Positions 1-7,783 of a DNA stretch of 64,000 nt are shown here, piece after piece (within the stretch, counting starts at the first letter, position 1; each line of letters begins with the position of its first letter). Origin of the DNA: Thiodubiliella sp900128405 (GTDB lineage: Bacteria > Pseudomonadota > Gammaproteobacteria > PS1 > Pseudothioglobaceae). Location of the stretch: NCBI GenBank assembly GCA_963682085.1, contig OY821614.1, positions 1,488,001-1,552,000 on the forward strand. The letters run 5' to 3'. The notes beneath the pieces were generated by a model that was not told the origin of the DNA, did no database searches, and saw nothing but the letters and a program-made list of their open reading frames with translations. The translations under genes were made by a program, and so were the position numbers.

Positions 1-241
1 AATTTTCGGCATCTTTAATTTCTTTATGGTTTTCAATATAATTCTTATTCAATACAAAAGCATAAAACTCTAAATCATTACTAATTACACCCTTTACTTG
101 AGTCTTAAAACTCCGTGCCACTGCTCCAGTTCCTGCAAAAATATCACAGAAAATTTTATCTTTTAAATCCTTGCCAACTGTGCCATGAATGGATTCTTTT
201 AAAAAACTAGACAGTTTATTTTTTGAACCGATATAGTTCAT
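1..241 (-). CDS. D12-class N6-adenine DNA methyltransferase, N-terminal part (runs off the window)
   Basis: Only the first 80 or so residues are present. The start ATG at 241-239 overlaps the stop of the preceding gene as ATGA, so the two are probably translationally coupled. The N-terminus reads MNYIGSKNKLSSFL and is followed by CDIFAGTGAVAR, the SAM-binding motif I, and then VISNDLEFYA, the acidic second strand. This layout is typical of Dam-like D12 adenine methyltransferases, which methylate adenine and protect the host from a partner restriction enzyme. The catalytic DPPY motif lies outside the window. The HNH nuclease at 839-1468, upstream in the same direction, is a possible partner; that pairing is inference. 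Confidence 0.85.
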   Translation of the reverse strand, partial: MNYIGSKNKLSSFLKESIHGTVGKDLKDKIFCDIFAGTGAVARSFKTQVKGVISNDLEFYAFVLNKNYIENHKEIKDAEN

Positions 242-588
242 GCTGATTTTTTTAAATCGTGTTTAAAAACTTCCATAATATTTAAAGGCAACAAGCTTTT
301 TAGTGGTTTAAGTTTATTTTTTGAATCGAAATCAAAAACTTTGATGCAGTGTTTTTCTAAAATATTCTCTTTGGTTAATACTTCATTTGTGAATAGATTA
401 AATAAGTCATCGTTGTAATAATGAATTTTATTCAAAGCAAGAATGGTAGCTTTATTTTTAGCCGACAATTCACATTCGTTATTATTAAAATAAATAGACT
501 CTAACGCCAATATAACCGTAGTAATTTCATCGCCAAGATAGTTAAATATATTGTCATTTTTAGTTAATGTTATGATTTTATTTTGCAT
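238..588 (-). CDS. Hypothetical 116-residue protein between regulator and methyltransferase
   Basis: I do not recognise this family. The protein is soluble, rich in Asn, Lys and Leu, and has no signal peptide or membrane segment. Its ATG at 588 is preceded by AAGGAA. It overlaps the regulator gene upstream by 11 bases and the methyltransferase downstream by 4 bases (ATGA), so it is embedded in a restriction-modification operon. It might be a small accessory subunit of that system or an unrelated passenger; nothing in the sequence decides. The reading frame is intact and the tight coupling on both sides argues that it is a real gene. Confidence 0.7.
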   Translation of the reverse strand: MQNKIITLTKNDNIFNYLGDEITTVILALESIYFNNNECELSAKNKATILALNKIHYYNDDLFNLFTNEVLTKENILEKHCIKVFDFDSKNKLKPLKSLLPLNIMEVFKHDLKKSA

Positions 589-796
589 TTTTATTTCCTT
601 GTTTAATAATTTTCAAAGGACTAACCCCAAAAAACTCTGCCAATTCATTGACATTACTTTTTATCGGATTAAACCGCTCAGATAAAATATTAGATAACTG
701 ATTTTTAGAAATACCCAGCATTTGCGCTAGTTCACTTTGCGTGCTAATACCTTGCTTTGCCATAAGTTCCTTTATCTTGAATTTATCTAATTGCAA
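578..796 (-). CDS. XRE-family helix-turn-helix regulator, restriction-modification controller type
   Basis: A 72-residue protein made of one Cro/C1-type HTH: QSELAQMLGISKNQLSNIL forms the two helices, followed by the usual third part around NELAEFFGVSPLKII. Small lone HTH proteins like this act as controller (C) proteins that time restriction enzyme expression. The start codon is TTG (796-794), supported by an AAGGAG six bases upstream; no ATG is available in frame nearby. It heads the three-gene run regulator, unknown, D12 methyltransferase, and lies between the HNH restriction gene and that run, which fits a C-protein role (inference). Confidence 0.85.
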   Translation of the reverse strand: MQLDKFKIKELMAKQGISTQSELAQMLGISKNQLSNILSERFNPIKSNVNELAEFFGVSPLKIIKQGNKNAK

Positions 797-838
797 ATGA
801 TACTCCTTTTTTTCAAAAATACAAGTATTTTGTTAACT

Positions 839-1468
839 TTATAATATTATTTTTTTAATCTTTAATTCCGCTCTAAATACCAAAGGGTCATACCAAAAAC
901 AACCAATGCATTTTAGTTTTTCGTCATACTTTATACTGCCCTGTATAAAAGATACTGTATATCCTAATTTTTTCGCATCGTACCTATTGCCTGTAGCCTT
1001 ACACTCTTTACAGAATTGCCTTTTTGCATCATTAGCAGGCTTAGACAATGGTTGAAAATCAGATACTTCCTGTGTTTTTGTATTCATAATTCGTGGATCG
1101 TTTTTTCTACCGTCCTTATGATCTGGCTCTGTGGGATGATCGCAACTAGTATTTGTTCCCAAAACAACACATCGCTTTTTTAGAATTTCTTTTTTTATAT
1201 CATTTCTTATGATTTGTGATAAATTCTTAGCATTTGTTTTGTTAAAACCATTTAATCTAATCCTATCTATCTTGTTTCCATTTGTTCTATTTTTATCTGT
1301 TTCAACAATATATTTTTTTGCTAATGATGAAGATTTTCTTCCCCAACTTAAACCATTTAATAATTCAAGTTTAGAATATTTTTTAGTAAATTCTATAGTT
1401 TCTACCCACCTAGAAATACCTTCTTTATTAGGTCGTGCTAGTTCTAAAAATAATTCTTTTTGTGTCAT
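839..1468 (-). CDS. HNH-type restriction endonuclease (probable type II)
   Basis: 209 residues. A beta-beta-alpha-metal nuclease region is visible from about residue 100: Cys100 and Cys109, then EPDHKDGRKND (catalytic-type Asp116-His117), FQPLSKPANDAKRQFCKEC (Asn146, Cys153, Cys156) and CIGC (Cys187, Cys190). The cysteine pairs would hold a structural zinc. This resembles HNH restriction enzymes encoded next to methyltransferases. The ATG follows an AAGAAGGAG ribosome site which is itself derived from the decayed tail of an older methyltransferase gene just upstream. Partner methyltransferase could be the D12 enzyme at 1-241 or the enzyme at 3248-4015. The recognition sequence cannot be read from the sequence. 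Confidence 0.75.
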   Translation of the reverse strand: MTQKELFLELARPNKEGISRWVETIEFTKKYSKLELLNGLSWGRKSSSLAKKYIVETDKNRTNGNKIDRIRLNGFNKTNAKNLSQIIRNDIKKEILKKRCVVLGTNTSCDHPTEPDHKDGRKNDPRIMNTKTQEVSDFQPLSKPANDAKRQFCKECKATGNRYDAKKLGYTVSFIQGSIKYDEKLKCIGCFWYDPLVFRAELKIKKIIL

Positions 1469-1470
1469 TA

Positions 1471-1578
1471 AAACTCCTTCTTAAAAACAAAAATACTCAT
1501 GCTTAAAGATTACTCAAAGCATGATACTACCAAAATACTGCCTGCATCTAATTTACCACGATTGCCTTCAATATTTTT
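1471..1578 (-). pseudogene. Decayed 3' tail of a DNA methyltransferase, a paralogous copy of the end of 3248-4015
   Basis: This stretch aligns base for base with 3251-3367, the last part of the intact methyltransferase. Both contain the block encoding NIEGNRGKL, and both share the end coding for a version of HEYIFVFKKEF. Here there is an internal deletion of roughly a dozen bases plus frame disruption, so no protein is made. In both copies the next gene starts a few bases after the tail. It is a scar, not a gene; the direct repeat flanks the CBASS pair. Confidence 0.8.
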
Positions 1579-1652
1579 GCCTGTCCTAGTTTTAATTCAC
1601 ATTTGATGCAATACCATTTTAGGTCTTTTAAAACTTCCCAATCGCCACAAGA
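1579..1652 (-). pseudogene. Fragment of a second restriction endonuclease
   Basis: Read on the minus strand this gives an open stretch containing DWEVLKDLKWYCIKCELK, a pattern I associate with an N-terminal region of type II restriction enzymes, then GQAK, after which the sequence switches directly into the methyltransferase tail described at 1471-1578. A stop codon lies just upstream at 1655-1653. The piece therefore looks like a recombination joint between a restriction gene and a methyltransferase gene. The family assignment is from memory of the motif and is tentative. Confidence 0.45.
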
Positions 1653-1682
1653 TTATATTTTTTATTCATTGGATTATTCGCT

Positions 1683-2339
1683 TTATTTTTCACTTACAGG
1701 ATGTTTACTCATTTCATTTGGATATTTAGATATTAATTCTTTTTTCCAAAACTCTAATTCTACATTACCTGTTGTTTTACGAGCTGTCCAATACTCTCCA
1801 TCTAACTCTATTTTTTTATTATTAATTATAATATTAAAAGAAATCGTTCCAAAATGCCGAGCACTCCTCTCTTTTATTGTCGCCTTTGGATTGCTATCAT
1901 ATGAATACACTAATTTTAAAATTTGCTCTTCATTTTTAATTATAAAACCACTAGAAAAACTATGGCTTGTCATTTCAGCCGTTCGCATAACGCAACTTAT
2001 TGAAATAAAAGATTGTTTAATAGTTAAAATTACAGGTATAGAGTCTAGATTTTTTCCTGTATCAGTATCAATCCATGTTGATTTTATTTTTCCCCTCCAT
2101 GTTCCATTTAAATTGGGAAAGGGCACCAACTTATTATAAAAATATTTAAACTTCCAGAAATATTTAACAAATAAAAATATAAGTAAACTGTCAAGGTTTG
2201 CTATTATTGATATAAATTTTAAATATTCAAACAATGTATTATTTTCTGAAACTGGAAAAAATGTAGCAATAATCAAATACACTGCTATAGAAAATATAAT
2301 CAATATCCGTAAATACAATTTCTTATTTAAATTATTCAA
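1683..2339 (-). CDS. cap15: CBASS effector, Cap15-like (two membrane helices plus beta-strand-rich sensor)
   Basis: 218 residues. Two hydrophobic segments occupy about residues 8-28 and 40-62, followed from about residue 76 by a beta-rich domain beginning NLNGTWRGKI. This is the architecture of the SMODS-associating 2TM beta-strand-rich effectors (Cap15). In characterised members, a cyclic nucleotide binds the beta barrel and the protein disrupts the inner membrane, killing the infected cell. The gene starts at TTG (2339-2337) overlapping the stop of the nucleotidyltransferase as TTGA, with TGGAG upstream, so expression is coupled to the sensor gene. No ATG fits near this position. A direct homology search would settle the family. 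Confidence 0.75.
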   Translation of the reverse strand: MNNLNKKLYLRILIIFSIAVYLIIATFFPVSENNTLFEYLKFISIIANLDSLLIFLFVKYFWKFKYFYNKLVPFPNLNGTWRGKIKSTWIDTDTGKNLDSIPVILTIKQSFISISCVMRTAEMTSHSFSSGFIIKNEEQILKLVYSYDSNPKATIKERSARHFGTISFNIIINNKKIELDGEYWTARKTTGNVELEFWKKELISKYPNEMSKHPVSEK

Positions 2340-3244
2340 TCTCTAAACTCCAAATATTCCCACATTCTTTGTAAAAATTTATTTACCATAACAATATCCC
2401 ATTTTTTATCATTAAAAAGATAAAGAATTTCTGATACTTCTCCCCATTGTTTACATTCTTTTTTCTGGTCTTTTGTTTTGAAATATAAATATCTAATAGA
2501 TTCTTTTACTCTATTTTCATGAGTATTGTTTTCAATAAAAATATTATTAGGAACATTCCACAATAAGCATTCAATTAAAAACGAAGAAATATTGCTATTA
2601 ACAGGTTCACCATTGTCAATCATATGGTATCTAATTTTTTTGAAAACTCTTACGGTTCGCTTAAATCGCCTCTGGGTTTCAGTATTTTTTTCTTTTCCAT
2701 TTTCGATGTGCTGCTTTGGATAACTAATCACCTCCTCTCCATTCTGGGCATCAATTTTATGCCCTTCAATAAAATCATCTGGATTTCTACTATTTTGGTA
2801 ATCATAATTTCTATATTGAAGACACGGAACGGCATCAGCTTCAATCCGATAAGAATTTGACTTAATTTTGATAGATTTATTGCCAAGCACTATATTTTCA
2901 TTGCCAAATTTACTAGAAAGTGCTTTTATAACTGAACTTCTATAAGTTGAAAAACGATAATCACTAACAGGAAATCCGTAATCACCCCTTGTAAGTCCAT
3001 CGGGATATTCTGAGAAAAAAACATCTTTAAGCATAATACAAACATCTATGTCACTATTGGCTCTTACATTTGTATTGTTAGCATATGAACCTTGCACAAA
3101 AACCTCTATATCTTTATATTGCAAATCTCCACTAAATTTAATTGCATCTTTAACCATTTTAATAGCATTAGAAATTCTTTGCTCTTCACTTGTACTGGCA
3201 GCACTGCTCCAATTTTTTAATGTTTCTTCTGAAAATTTACTCAT
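2336..3244 (-). CDS. CBASS cyclic-oligonucleotide synthase (CD-NTase)
   Basis: 302 residues. The nucleotidyltransferase signature is complete: QGSY at 51-54, the DID metal-binding pair Asp65/Asp67, and the third acidic residue Asp137 in EADAVPCL. Such enzymes make cyclic di- or trinucleotides upon phage infection and so switch on a neighbouring effector. The following gene, overlapping by 4 bases, is a Cap15-like membrane effector, which gives a minimal two-gene CBASS with no Cap2/Cap3 or HORMA/TRIP13 genes. The gene starts 4 bases after the methyltransferase stop. The CD-NTase clade and the nucleotide made cannot be assigned from motifs alone. Confidence 0.85.
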   Translation of the reverse strand: MSKFSEETLKNWSSAASTSEEQRISNAIKMVKDAIKFSGDLQYKDIEVFVQGSYANNTNVRANSDIDVCIMLKDVFFSEYPDGLTRGDYGFPVSDYRFSTYRSSVIKALSSKFGNENIVLGNKSIKIKSNSYRIEADAVPCLQYRNYDYQNSRNPDDFIEGHKIDAQNGEEVISYPKQHIENGKEKNTETQRRFKRTVRVFKKIRYHMIDNGEPVNSNISSFLIECLLWNVPNNIFIENNTHENRVKESIRYLYFKTKDQKKECKQWGEVSEILYLFNDKKWDIVMVNKFLQRMWEYLEFRD

Positions 3245-3247
3245 ACA

Positions 3248-4015
3248 TCAAAACTCTTTTTTAAATACAAAAATATACTCATGCTTAAAAATATAATAAT
3301 CACTACTCAAAGCACGATACCGCCAAATACCCCCTATGCCTAATTTTCCACGATTGCCTTCAATGTTTTTGATAATAGTGCCTTTGAGTTTGACTTTAAA
3401 GTTGCGCTTTATCATATCCATACAATAAAAACCTAATGGTAGAACTTCACTGTTTTTATAAACATCGCCAATAACAATGGCGAAGTAGCGATTTTTTTCT
3501 AGGTGTTTTAGGCTATTTTTACAGACGATTTTAAATTGTTTAATAAATTCGTGAATATTATCGCAAGCAGACAAGTCTTCTTTTTTATTGGTAAATTTTA
3601 CAATATCCATATAAGGGGGATGCATTAAAACAAATTGCACTTTTTTATCAATGACTTTGTCTAAATTTTGCGTATCTAAGGCACTGCATTCGCTGATTTT
3701 AAAATCAGTGGCTGAATCTTGCATTTGTTCATTGACATAATTAATCATTTCTGGATTAATGTCAATACCTATATATTTTCTGCCCAATGTTTCGCATTCA
3801 AAAAGTGCAGTGCCACTTCCCATAAATGGCTCAAAAATAGTTTCATTTTGCTTGGTGTATCTTTGAATTAATTGGTTTGGTATTTGAGGAATAAAGTTTC
3901 CGTGATACATATTTTTGTGTTTGCCTGTTTTGTCTCGTTGGTTAATCATCCATAAACTATCGGTATTAATTTCTAAGTCCTTCCAGTTGGATAAATCTAA
4001 GTCGTTAAATTTCAT
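3248..4015 (-). CDS. DNA methyltransferase with HPPY catalytic motif (N4-cytosine or N6-adenine)
   Basis: 255 residues from the ATG at 4015, chosen because GGGGAG lies about 8 bases upstream; a longer frame beginning within lysA is unlikely. Motif I is FEPFMGSGTA at about 62-70, preceded by the family stretch around MYHGNFIPQIPNQLI and followed by LGRKYIGIDIN. The catalytic motif HPPY is at 132-135, that is after motif I. Most relatives have SPPY, DPPY or NPPY at this site, so His is uncommon. The start overlaps the 3' end of lysA by 11 bases, showing that the island is joined tightly to the chromosome. The 3' end is duplicated as a scar at 1471-1578. Confidence 0.85.
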   Translation of the reverse strand: MKFNDLDLSNWKDLEINTDSLWMINQRDKTGKHKNMYHGNFIPQIPNQLIQRYTKQNETIFEPFMGSGTALFECETLGRKYIGIDINPEMINYVNEQMQDSATDFKISECSALDTQNLDKVIDKKVQFVLMHPPYMDIVKFTNKKEDLSACDNIHEFIKQFKIVCKNSLKHLEKNRYFAIVIGDVYKNSEVLPLGFYCMDMIKRNFKVKLKGTIIKNIEGNRGKLGIGGIWRYRALSSDYYIFKHEYIFVFKKEF

Positions 4016-5246
4016 ACAAACACTCCCCAGCAAACAAATCCTGCACAGTTTCACGCTTGCGTATTAATTGATGATTGGTGGTTGAGACCATGACTTCGGC
4101 GACTCGGGGGCGGGTGTTGTAGTTGGAGCTCATGGTGAAGCCGTAGGCACCGGCGGACATAAGGGCTAGGTAATCGCCTTCGGATAGGGATAAATTTCGG
4201 TTTTTGGCGAGGAAATCGCCGGTTTCGCAAATTGGTCCGACTAAATCCCAATTTGCTTGGGTGCCTGTCGCGTTTTCGTTGATGGGTAGAACTTGGTGGT
4301 AGGCGTTGTAGAAACTGGGGCGGAGTAGGTCGTTCATGGCGCCATCGACAATGGCAAATGCGTGGGTTGAGTTTTGTTTTAAAAATTCAACTTTGGTGAT
4401 AAAAATGCCAGCATTGCCAACAATGGCTCTGCCGGGTTCTAGGATAATTTCGGTTTGCCCTACTTTACTGATGATGGCGTTAATATAGGCTTGGATATTG
4501 ATGGTTTCTTCGCCTTCGTAATTAATGCCAACGCCGCCGCCTAGGTCTAAGTGTTGAATGTTAATGTTGTGTGTGTTGAGTTGCTCAAGTAGTGCTAATA
4601 CTTTATCCAGTGCGTCTAAAAATGGGGAGACATCGGTAATTTGTGAGCCGATGTGGCAATCGAGTCCTTGCACAGTTAAATGTTTGGAATTTTGTGTGTG
4701 TTGGTATAACTCAAGTGCTTCGTCCATATCAACGCCGAATTTGTTTTCTTTTAATCCTGTGGAAATGTAGGGGTGGGTTTTGGCATCAACATTGGGATTG
4801 ACACGGATGGAGATTGGGGCTTGTTTGCCGACAGAGTGGGCAACGGATTCTATTCTGTTTAATTCGGAGGCGGATTCTACATTGAAACAACGCACGCCTA
4901 CTTCGAGTGCTCGTTTGATTTCTATTGTCGTTTTTGCTACGCCTGAAAAAACGCATTTATCTGCTGTGCCACCTGCGGTAAGTACGCGTTCTAATTCGCC
5001 AATGGAGACAATGTCAAAGCCAGCACCGATTTTTGCCAATATATTTAATACTGCCAAATTAGAATTTGCCTTGACTGCGTAACAAACTAAATGCGGATGG
5101 GTGCCAAAGGCTTGGTCAAATTCACGCCAGTTGTTTTCAATATCGGTGCGAGAATAAACATAAAGTGGCGACCCGTAAGTATCCATTAACTCGGTAATGG
5201 CAACAGAATCGGCGTGTAGGGTGTTATTTTGATAAGAAAAACTCAT
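4005..5246 (-). CDS. lysA: Diaminopimelate decarboxylase
   Basis: 413 residues, normal length. It decarboxylates meso-diaminopimelate to L-lysine, the last step of lysine synthesis, using PLP. The PLP lysine lies in CYAVKANSN, the glycine-rich phosphate-binding stretch is LDLGGGVGINY, and the C-terminal barrel has GPICETGDFLA, where the Cys contributes to the active site of the partner subunit. It follows lptM with an ATGA overlap, a common arrangement in gammaproteobacteria. dapD of the same pathway is elsewhere in the window (48386-49201). Confidence 0.97.
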   Translation of the reverse strand: MSFSYQNNTLHADSVAITELMDTYGSPLYVYSRTDIENNWREFDQAFGTHPHLVCYAVKANSNLAVLNILAKIGAGFDIVSIGELERVLTAGGTADKCVFSGVAKTTIEIKRALEVGVRCFNVESASELNRIESVAHSVGKQAPISIRVNPNVDAKTHPYISTGLKENKFGVDMDEALELYQHTQNSKHLTVQGLDCHIGSQITDVSPFLDALDKVLALLEQLNTHNINIQHLDLGGGVGINYEGEETINIQAYINAIISKVGQTEIILEPGRAIVGNAGIFITKVEFLKQNSTHAFAIVDGAMNDLLRPSFYNAYHQVLPINENATGTQANWDLVGPICETGDFLAKNRNLSLSEGDYLALMSAGAYGFTMSSNYNTRPRVAEVMVSTTNHQLIRKRETVQDLFAGECLYEI

Positions 5247-5380
5247 AATGTGGAATCCGTTTGTGTGGCATTTAGCGTGGTTAATGGGGTGGGTTTAACC
5301 TGTTCTAATTCGCCCATTCTGCCACAAGCAGAAAGGCTGATAACAATGGTTAATGCTGTTAATTTAAGGATTGTTTTCAT
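5243..5380 (-). CDS. lptM: Small outer-membrane lipoprotein, LptM (YifL) type
   Basis: 45 residues. A short lipoprotein signal peptide ends in the lipobox LSAC (Cys19), followed by GRMGELEQ. Tiny lipoproteins of this type sit directly upstream of lysA in many gammaproteobacteria, and the E. coli member assists LptD assembly in the LPS translocon. The stop overlaps the lysA start as ATGA. The match to LptM rests on position, size and lipobox; the usual Gly-Pro-Leu-Tyr stretch after the cysteine is changed to Met-Gly-Glu-Leu here. Confidence 0.75.
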   Translation of the reverse strand: MKTILKLTALTIVISLSACGRMGELEQVKPTPLTTLNATQTDSTL

Positions 5381-5404
5381 ATTAATCTTCTGTTAATTTA
5401 GCGC

Positions 5405-6103
5405 TTATTTTAACAGTAATTCATCCAATCTTTGAATGAACGCATGTCGTGACATATTGAACGCACCTAGGCTTTGTAAATGTGGATTTTGCACTTGGCA
5501 ATCAACCAATTCATAGCCCATATTTTGCACCAAATGCACAAAGGCGATTTTTGAGGCATTGCTCACTAGGGAAAACATTGATTCACCAAAAAACACCTTG
5601 CCCATACGCACGCCATACAATCCGCCGACCAGTGTTGCATTTTGATATACTTCCACCGATTGCACCACGCCTTGTGTGTGTAATTCGGTATAGGCTTGCA
5701 CCATGGCTTTGTCAATCCAAGTGCTGTCTTGTTCTTTGCGTTTGATGCTTTTACAGTGATGAATCACGCGTTTAAAATTGCTGTTGATTTTGATGGTAAA
5801 TTGGTTAGAACGCAGTGTTTTTCCCAAGCTTTTAGAAATGTGTAGCGTCTCAGGGGTGATTACCATTCGTGGATTTGGGCAATACCAAAGCACTGGATCG
5901 TTCTCACTATACCAAGGAAAAATACCCTGTTGATAAGCACAAATCAATCGCTCAGAAGACAAATCACCGCCAATTGCAATCAAGCCATTTGGCTCATCTA
6001 ACGCTAATTCAACCTTTGGAAACGGCGTGTTTGGCGTATATAGAATAAATTCTTCAGGAATGTTGATTTTTAACAATCTCCCTTGCCATATACAACGCTG
6101 CAA
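5405..6103 (-). CDS. aat: Leucyl/phenylalanyl-tRNA--protein transferase
   Basis: Up to 232 residues. It adds Leu or Phe from aminoacyl-tRNA to N-terminal Arg or Lys of proteins, marking them for ClpAP (N-degron pathway). Family hallmarks are ALDEPNGLIAIGGDLS, QQGIFPWYSENDPVLWYCPN and GLYGVRMGKVFFGESMFS. The frame opens with a TTG inside the end of nudE; a later start near the KINIPEEF stretch (GGGAG lies just before it) is possible, so the first 10-15 residues are uncertain. It overlaps nudE by about 50 bases in the long form, implying a shared transcript. Confidence 0.93.
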   Translation of the reverse strand: MQRCIWQGRLLKINIPEEFILYTPNTPFPKVELALDEPNGLIAIGGDLSSERLICAYQQGIFPWYSENDPVLWYCPNPRMVITPETLHISKSLGKTLRSNQFTIKINSNFKRVIHHCKSIKRKEQDSTWIDKAMVQAYTELHTQGVVQSVEVYQNATLVGGLYGVRMGKVFFGESMFSLVSNASKIAFVHLVQNMGYELVDCQVQNPHLQSLGAFNMSRHAFIQRLDELLLK

Positions 6104-6605
6104 TACTTCTGGCTTCGGTTAAATCCTCATGATAAACCAAATTTTCTAGGTTAGATAATTGATGCTCAACCACTTCTAATGGCTCTGGTTCATCGCCCTG
6201 TGCGTTGTCTTTGTATAAATCCTGTGCCAATACAATATAGGTAATACTAGATTGATAACCGGGGGCAATGGTCATTTCCTTGATAAAAGTGAGTTTATTG
6301 GCACCATAGCCAATTTCCTCAATTAACTCTCTATTGGCGGCTTCAAGTGGTGTTTCGCCATCGTCAATTTTCCCTTTCGTGAGTGCCAATTCATATCTGT
6401 CTGTGCCACCAGAATATTCATAAATCATCAGCACTGTGTCATCGTTTAACATAGGCACAACTAATACTGCACCGTTTTCAGAGGGTTTTAACCGTTCGTA
6501 TTGGCGTTTTTCGCCATTAGAAAAAGCAACATCCATACTTTGAATGTTAAAAAATTTTGTCGTGGCAATATTTTTAATATTAGATACTTTAGGTTTTTTG
6601 TGCAT
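6054..6605 (-). CDS. nudE: ADP-compounds hydrolase, Nudix family
   Basis: 183 residues. The Nudix box is complete, starting at GKIDDGETPLEAANRELIEE and ending in IGY. NudE-type enzymes hydrolyse ADP-ribose, Ap3A and NADH to nucleoside monophosphates. The upstream stretch FNIQSMDVAFSNGEKRQYER and the length fit NudE better than other Nudix groups. It is the first gene of a two-gene unit with aat, and is divergent from the metallo-beta-lactamase-fold gene at 6726. Confidence 0.9.
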   Translation of the reverse strand: MHKKPKVSNIKNIATTKFFNIQSMDVAFSNGEKRQYERLKPSENGAVLVVPMLNDDTVLMIYEYSGGTDRYELALTKGKIDDGETPLEAANRELIEEIGYGANKLTFIKEMTIAPGYQSSITYIVLAQDLYKDNAQGDEPEPLEVVEHQLSNLENLVYHEDLTEARSIAALYMAREIVKNQHS

Positions 6606-6725
6606 ACGCCCATTATAAAGTATTTAAAAGTCTTTACATAAATATGAATAATCAGCAAAAAATTAAACAGGGGGAATATGGTGTATCATATTTCATAATT
6701 TAATTTGGATTTAAGGGGAAATGTT

Positions 6726-7673
6726 ATGAAAAAAGGTCTATTGGTATTGCTGGTAATTGTTGTTGGTGTTTATTTATTTTTCAATTCAGAGACACATAAA
6801 TTTGAAAAAATTGCCGACAATGTTTTTGTCATGCATGGCCCATTGGAAGAGCCTAATCCAGAAAATAAAGGATTTATGAACAATCCGGGGGTTGTCATCG
6901 GCAAAAATGGTGTCATTATCATCGACCCCGGCAGTAGTTACCAAATTGGCAAAATGGTGCTTGATAAAGTCAAAGCCATTACCGACAAACCTATTTTTGC
7001 AGTATTTAACACTCATATTCACGGCGACCACTGGCTGGGTAACCAAGCCATTGTTGAGCAATATCCAGCAGTCAAAATCTATGCCCATAAAGATATGATT
7101 AAGCAAGCCAAAGAGGGTGAAGGCGAGCGTTGGGTAGCGTTAATGAATACCTTAACCGAGGGTGCAACTGATGGCACTATTGCCACTTTTCCCACCGATG
7201 CTACCACGAACTTACAAATTATTAAAATAGACAGTGAAACCTTTAAAATGCACCACGATATCACAGGTGCAGCACACACCAATACCGATTTAATGGTTGA
7301 ACATATACCAAGTAAAACCCTATTCCTTGGCGACAATGGTTTTATCCACAGACAAAGCAGATTTGACAACACTTCTGATATGCACGGCAACATTAAAGCC
7401 TTAGAATACGCCATTAATTTAAATCTTACACACTATATACCTGGACATGGGCCAACAGGTGATGCGAACCATGCTGTTAAGCCATATTTAGATTATTTAT
7501 TGATTATTCAAGATGAGGTTGAAAAAGGTTATAAAGAAGATTTGGCTGATTATGAAATTAAACCCATTGCGCTTAAAAAGCTAGCAGCCTACCGAGATTG
7601 GAATGGATTTGATAGCCAATTTGGCAGACACATTAATAAAATGCTACTTGAAGTTGAGGCGTTGGACGATTAA
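6726..7673 (+). CDS. Membrane-anchored metallo-beta-lactamase-fold hydrolase
   Basis: 315 residues from the ATG at 6726, which has AAGGGG eight bases upstream; an in-frame TTG at 6705 has no ribosome site. Residues 4-20 form a hydrophobic signal anchor, so the enzyme probably faces the periplasm. The zinc ligands are THIHGDHWLGN, GAAHTNTD, LGDNG and YIPGHGP, the usual HxHxDH-H-D-H set. Members of this group include quinoprotein-associated and SoxH-like hydrolases, but the substrate cannot be told. Stands alone, divergent from nudE and convergent with the next gene. Confidence 0.85.
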   Translation: MKKGLLVLLVIVVGVYLFFNSETHKFEKIADNVFVMHGPLEEPNPENKGFMNNPGVVIGKNGVIIIDPGSSYQIGKMVLDKVKAITDKPIFAVFNTHIHGDHWLGNQAIVEQYPAVKIYAHKDMIKQAKEGEGERWVALMNTLTEGATDGTIATFPTDATTNLQIIKIDSETFKMHHDITGAAHTNTDLMVEHIPSKTLFLGDNGFIHRQSRFDNTSDMHGNIKALEYAINLNLTHYIPGHGPTGDANHAVKPYLDYLLIIQDEVEKGYKEDLADYEIKPIALKKLAAYRDWNGFDSQFGRHINKMLLEVEALDD

Positions 7674-7745
7674 CTTGGTGGTTAATTAATAGCCAGTCCC
7701 TGATAAAATCTATAACACAAAATAAGGGTTTTTTATTAAAAGCCT

Positions 7746-7779
7746 AAAAAAGCACACTAAATTGTTTAAAGCTTTTTTT
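7746..7779. terminator. Weak inverted repeat between convergent genes
   Basis: AAAAAAGC and GCTTTTTTT are separated by 17 bases in the gap between the plus-strand hydrolase and the minus-strand fusion gene. It may end transcription in both directions, though the stem is A/T-rich and weak. Confidence 0.35.
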
Positions 7780-7783
7780 GCTA

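Noticed and set aside
1603..2139. Long plus-strand open frame opposite the Cap15-like gene
   Set aside because: It is the antisense of a gene with clear domain architecture, lacks a ribosome site and has low-complexity content.
4016..4054. Longer N-terminus for the methyltransferase inside lysA
   Set aside because: The extra 13 residues are not family-like and the ATG at 4015 has a better ribosome site.
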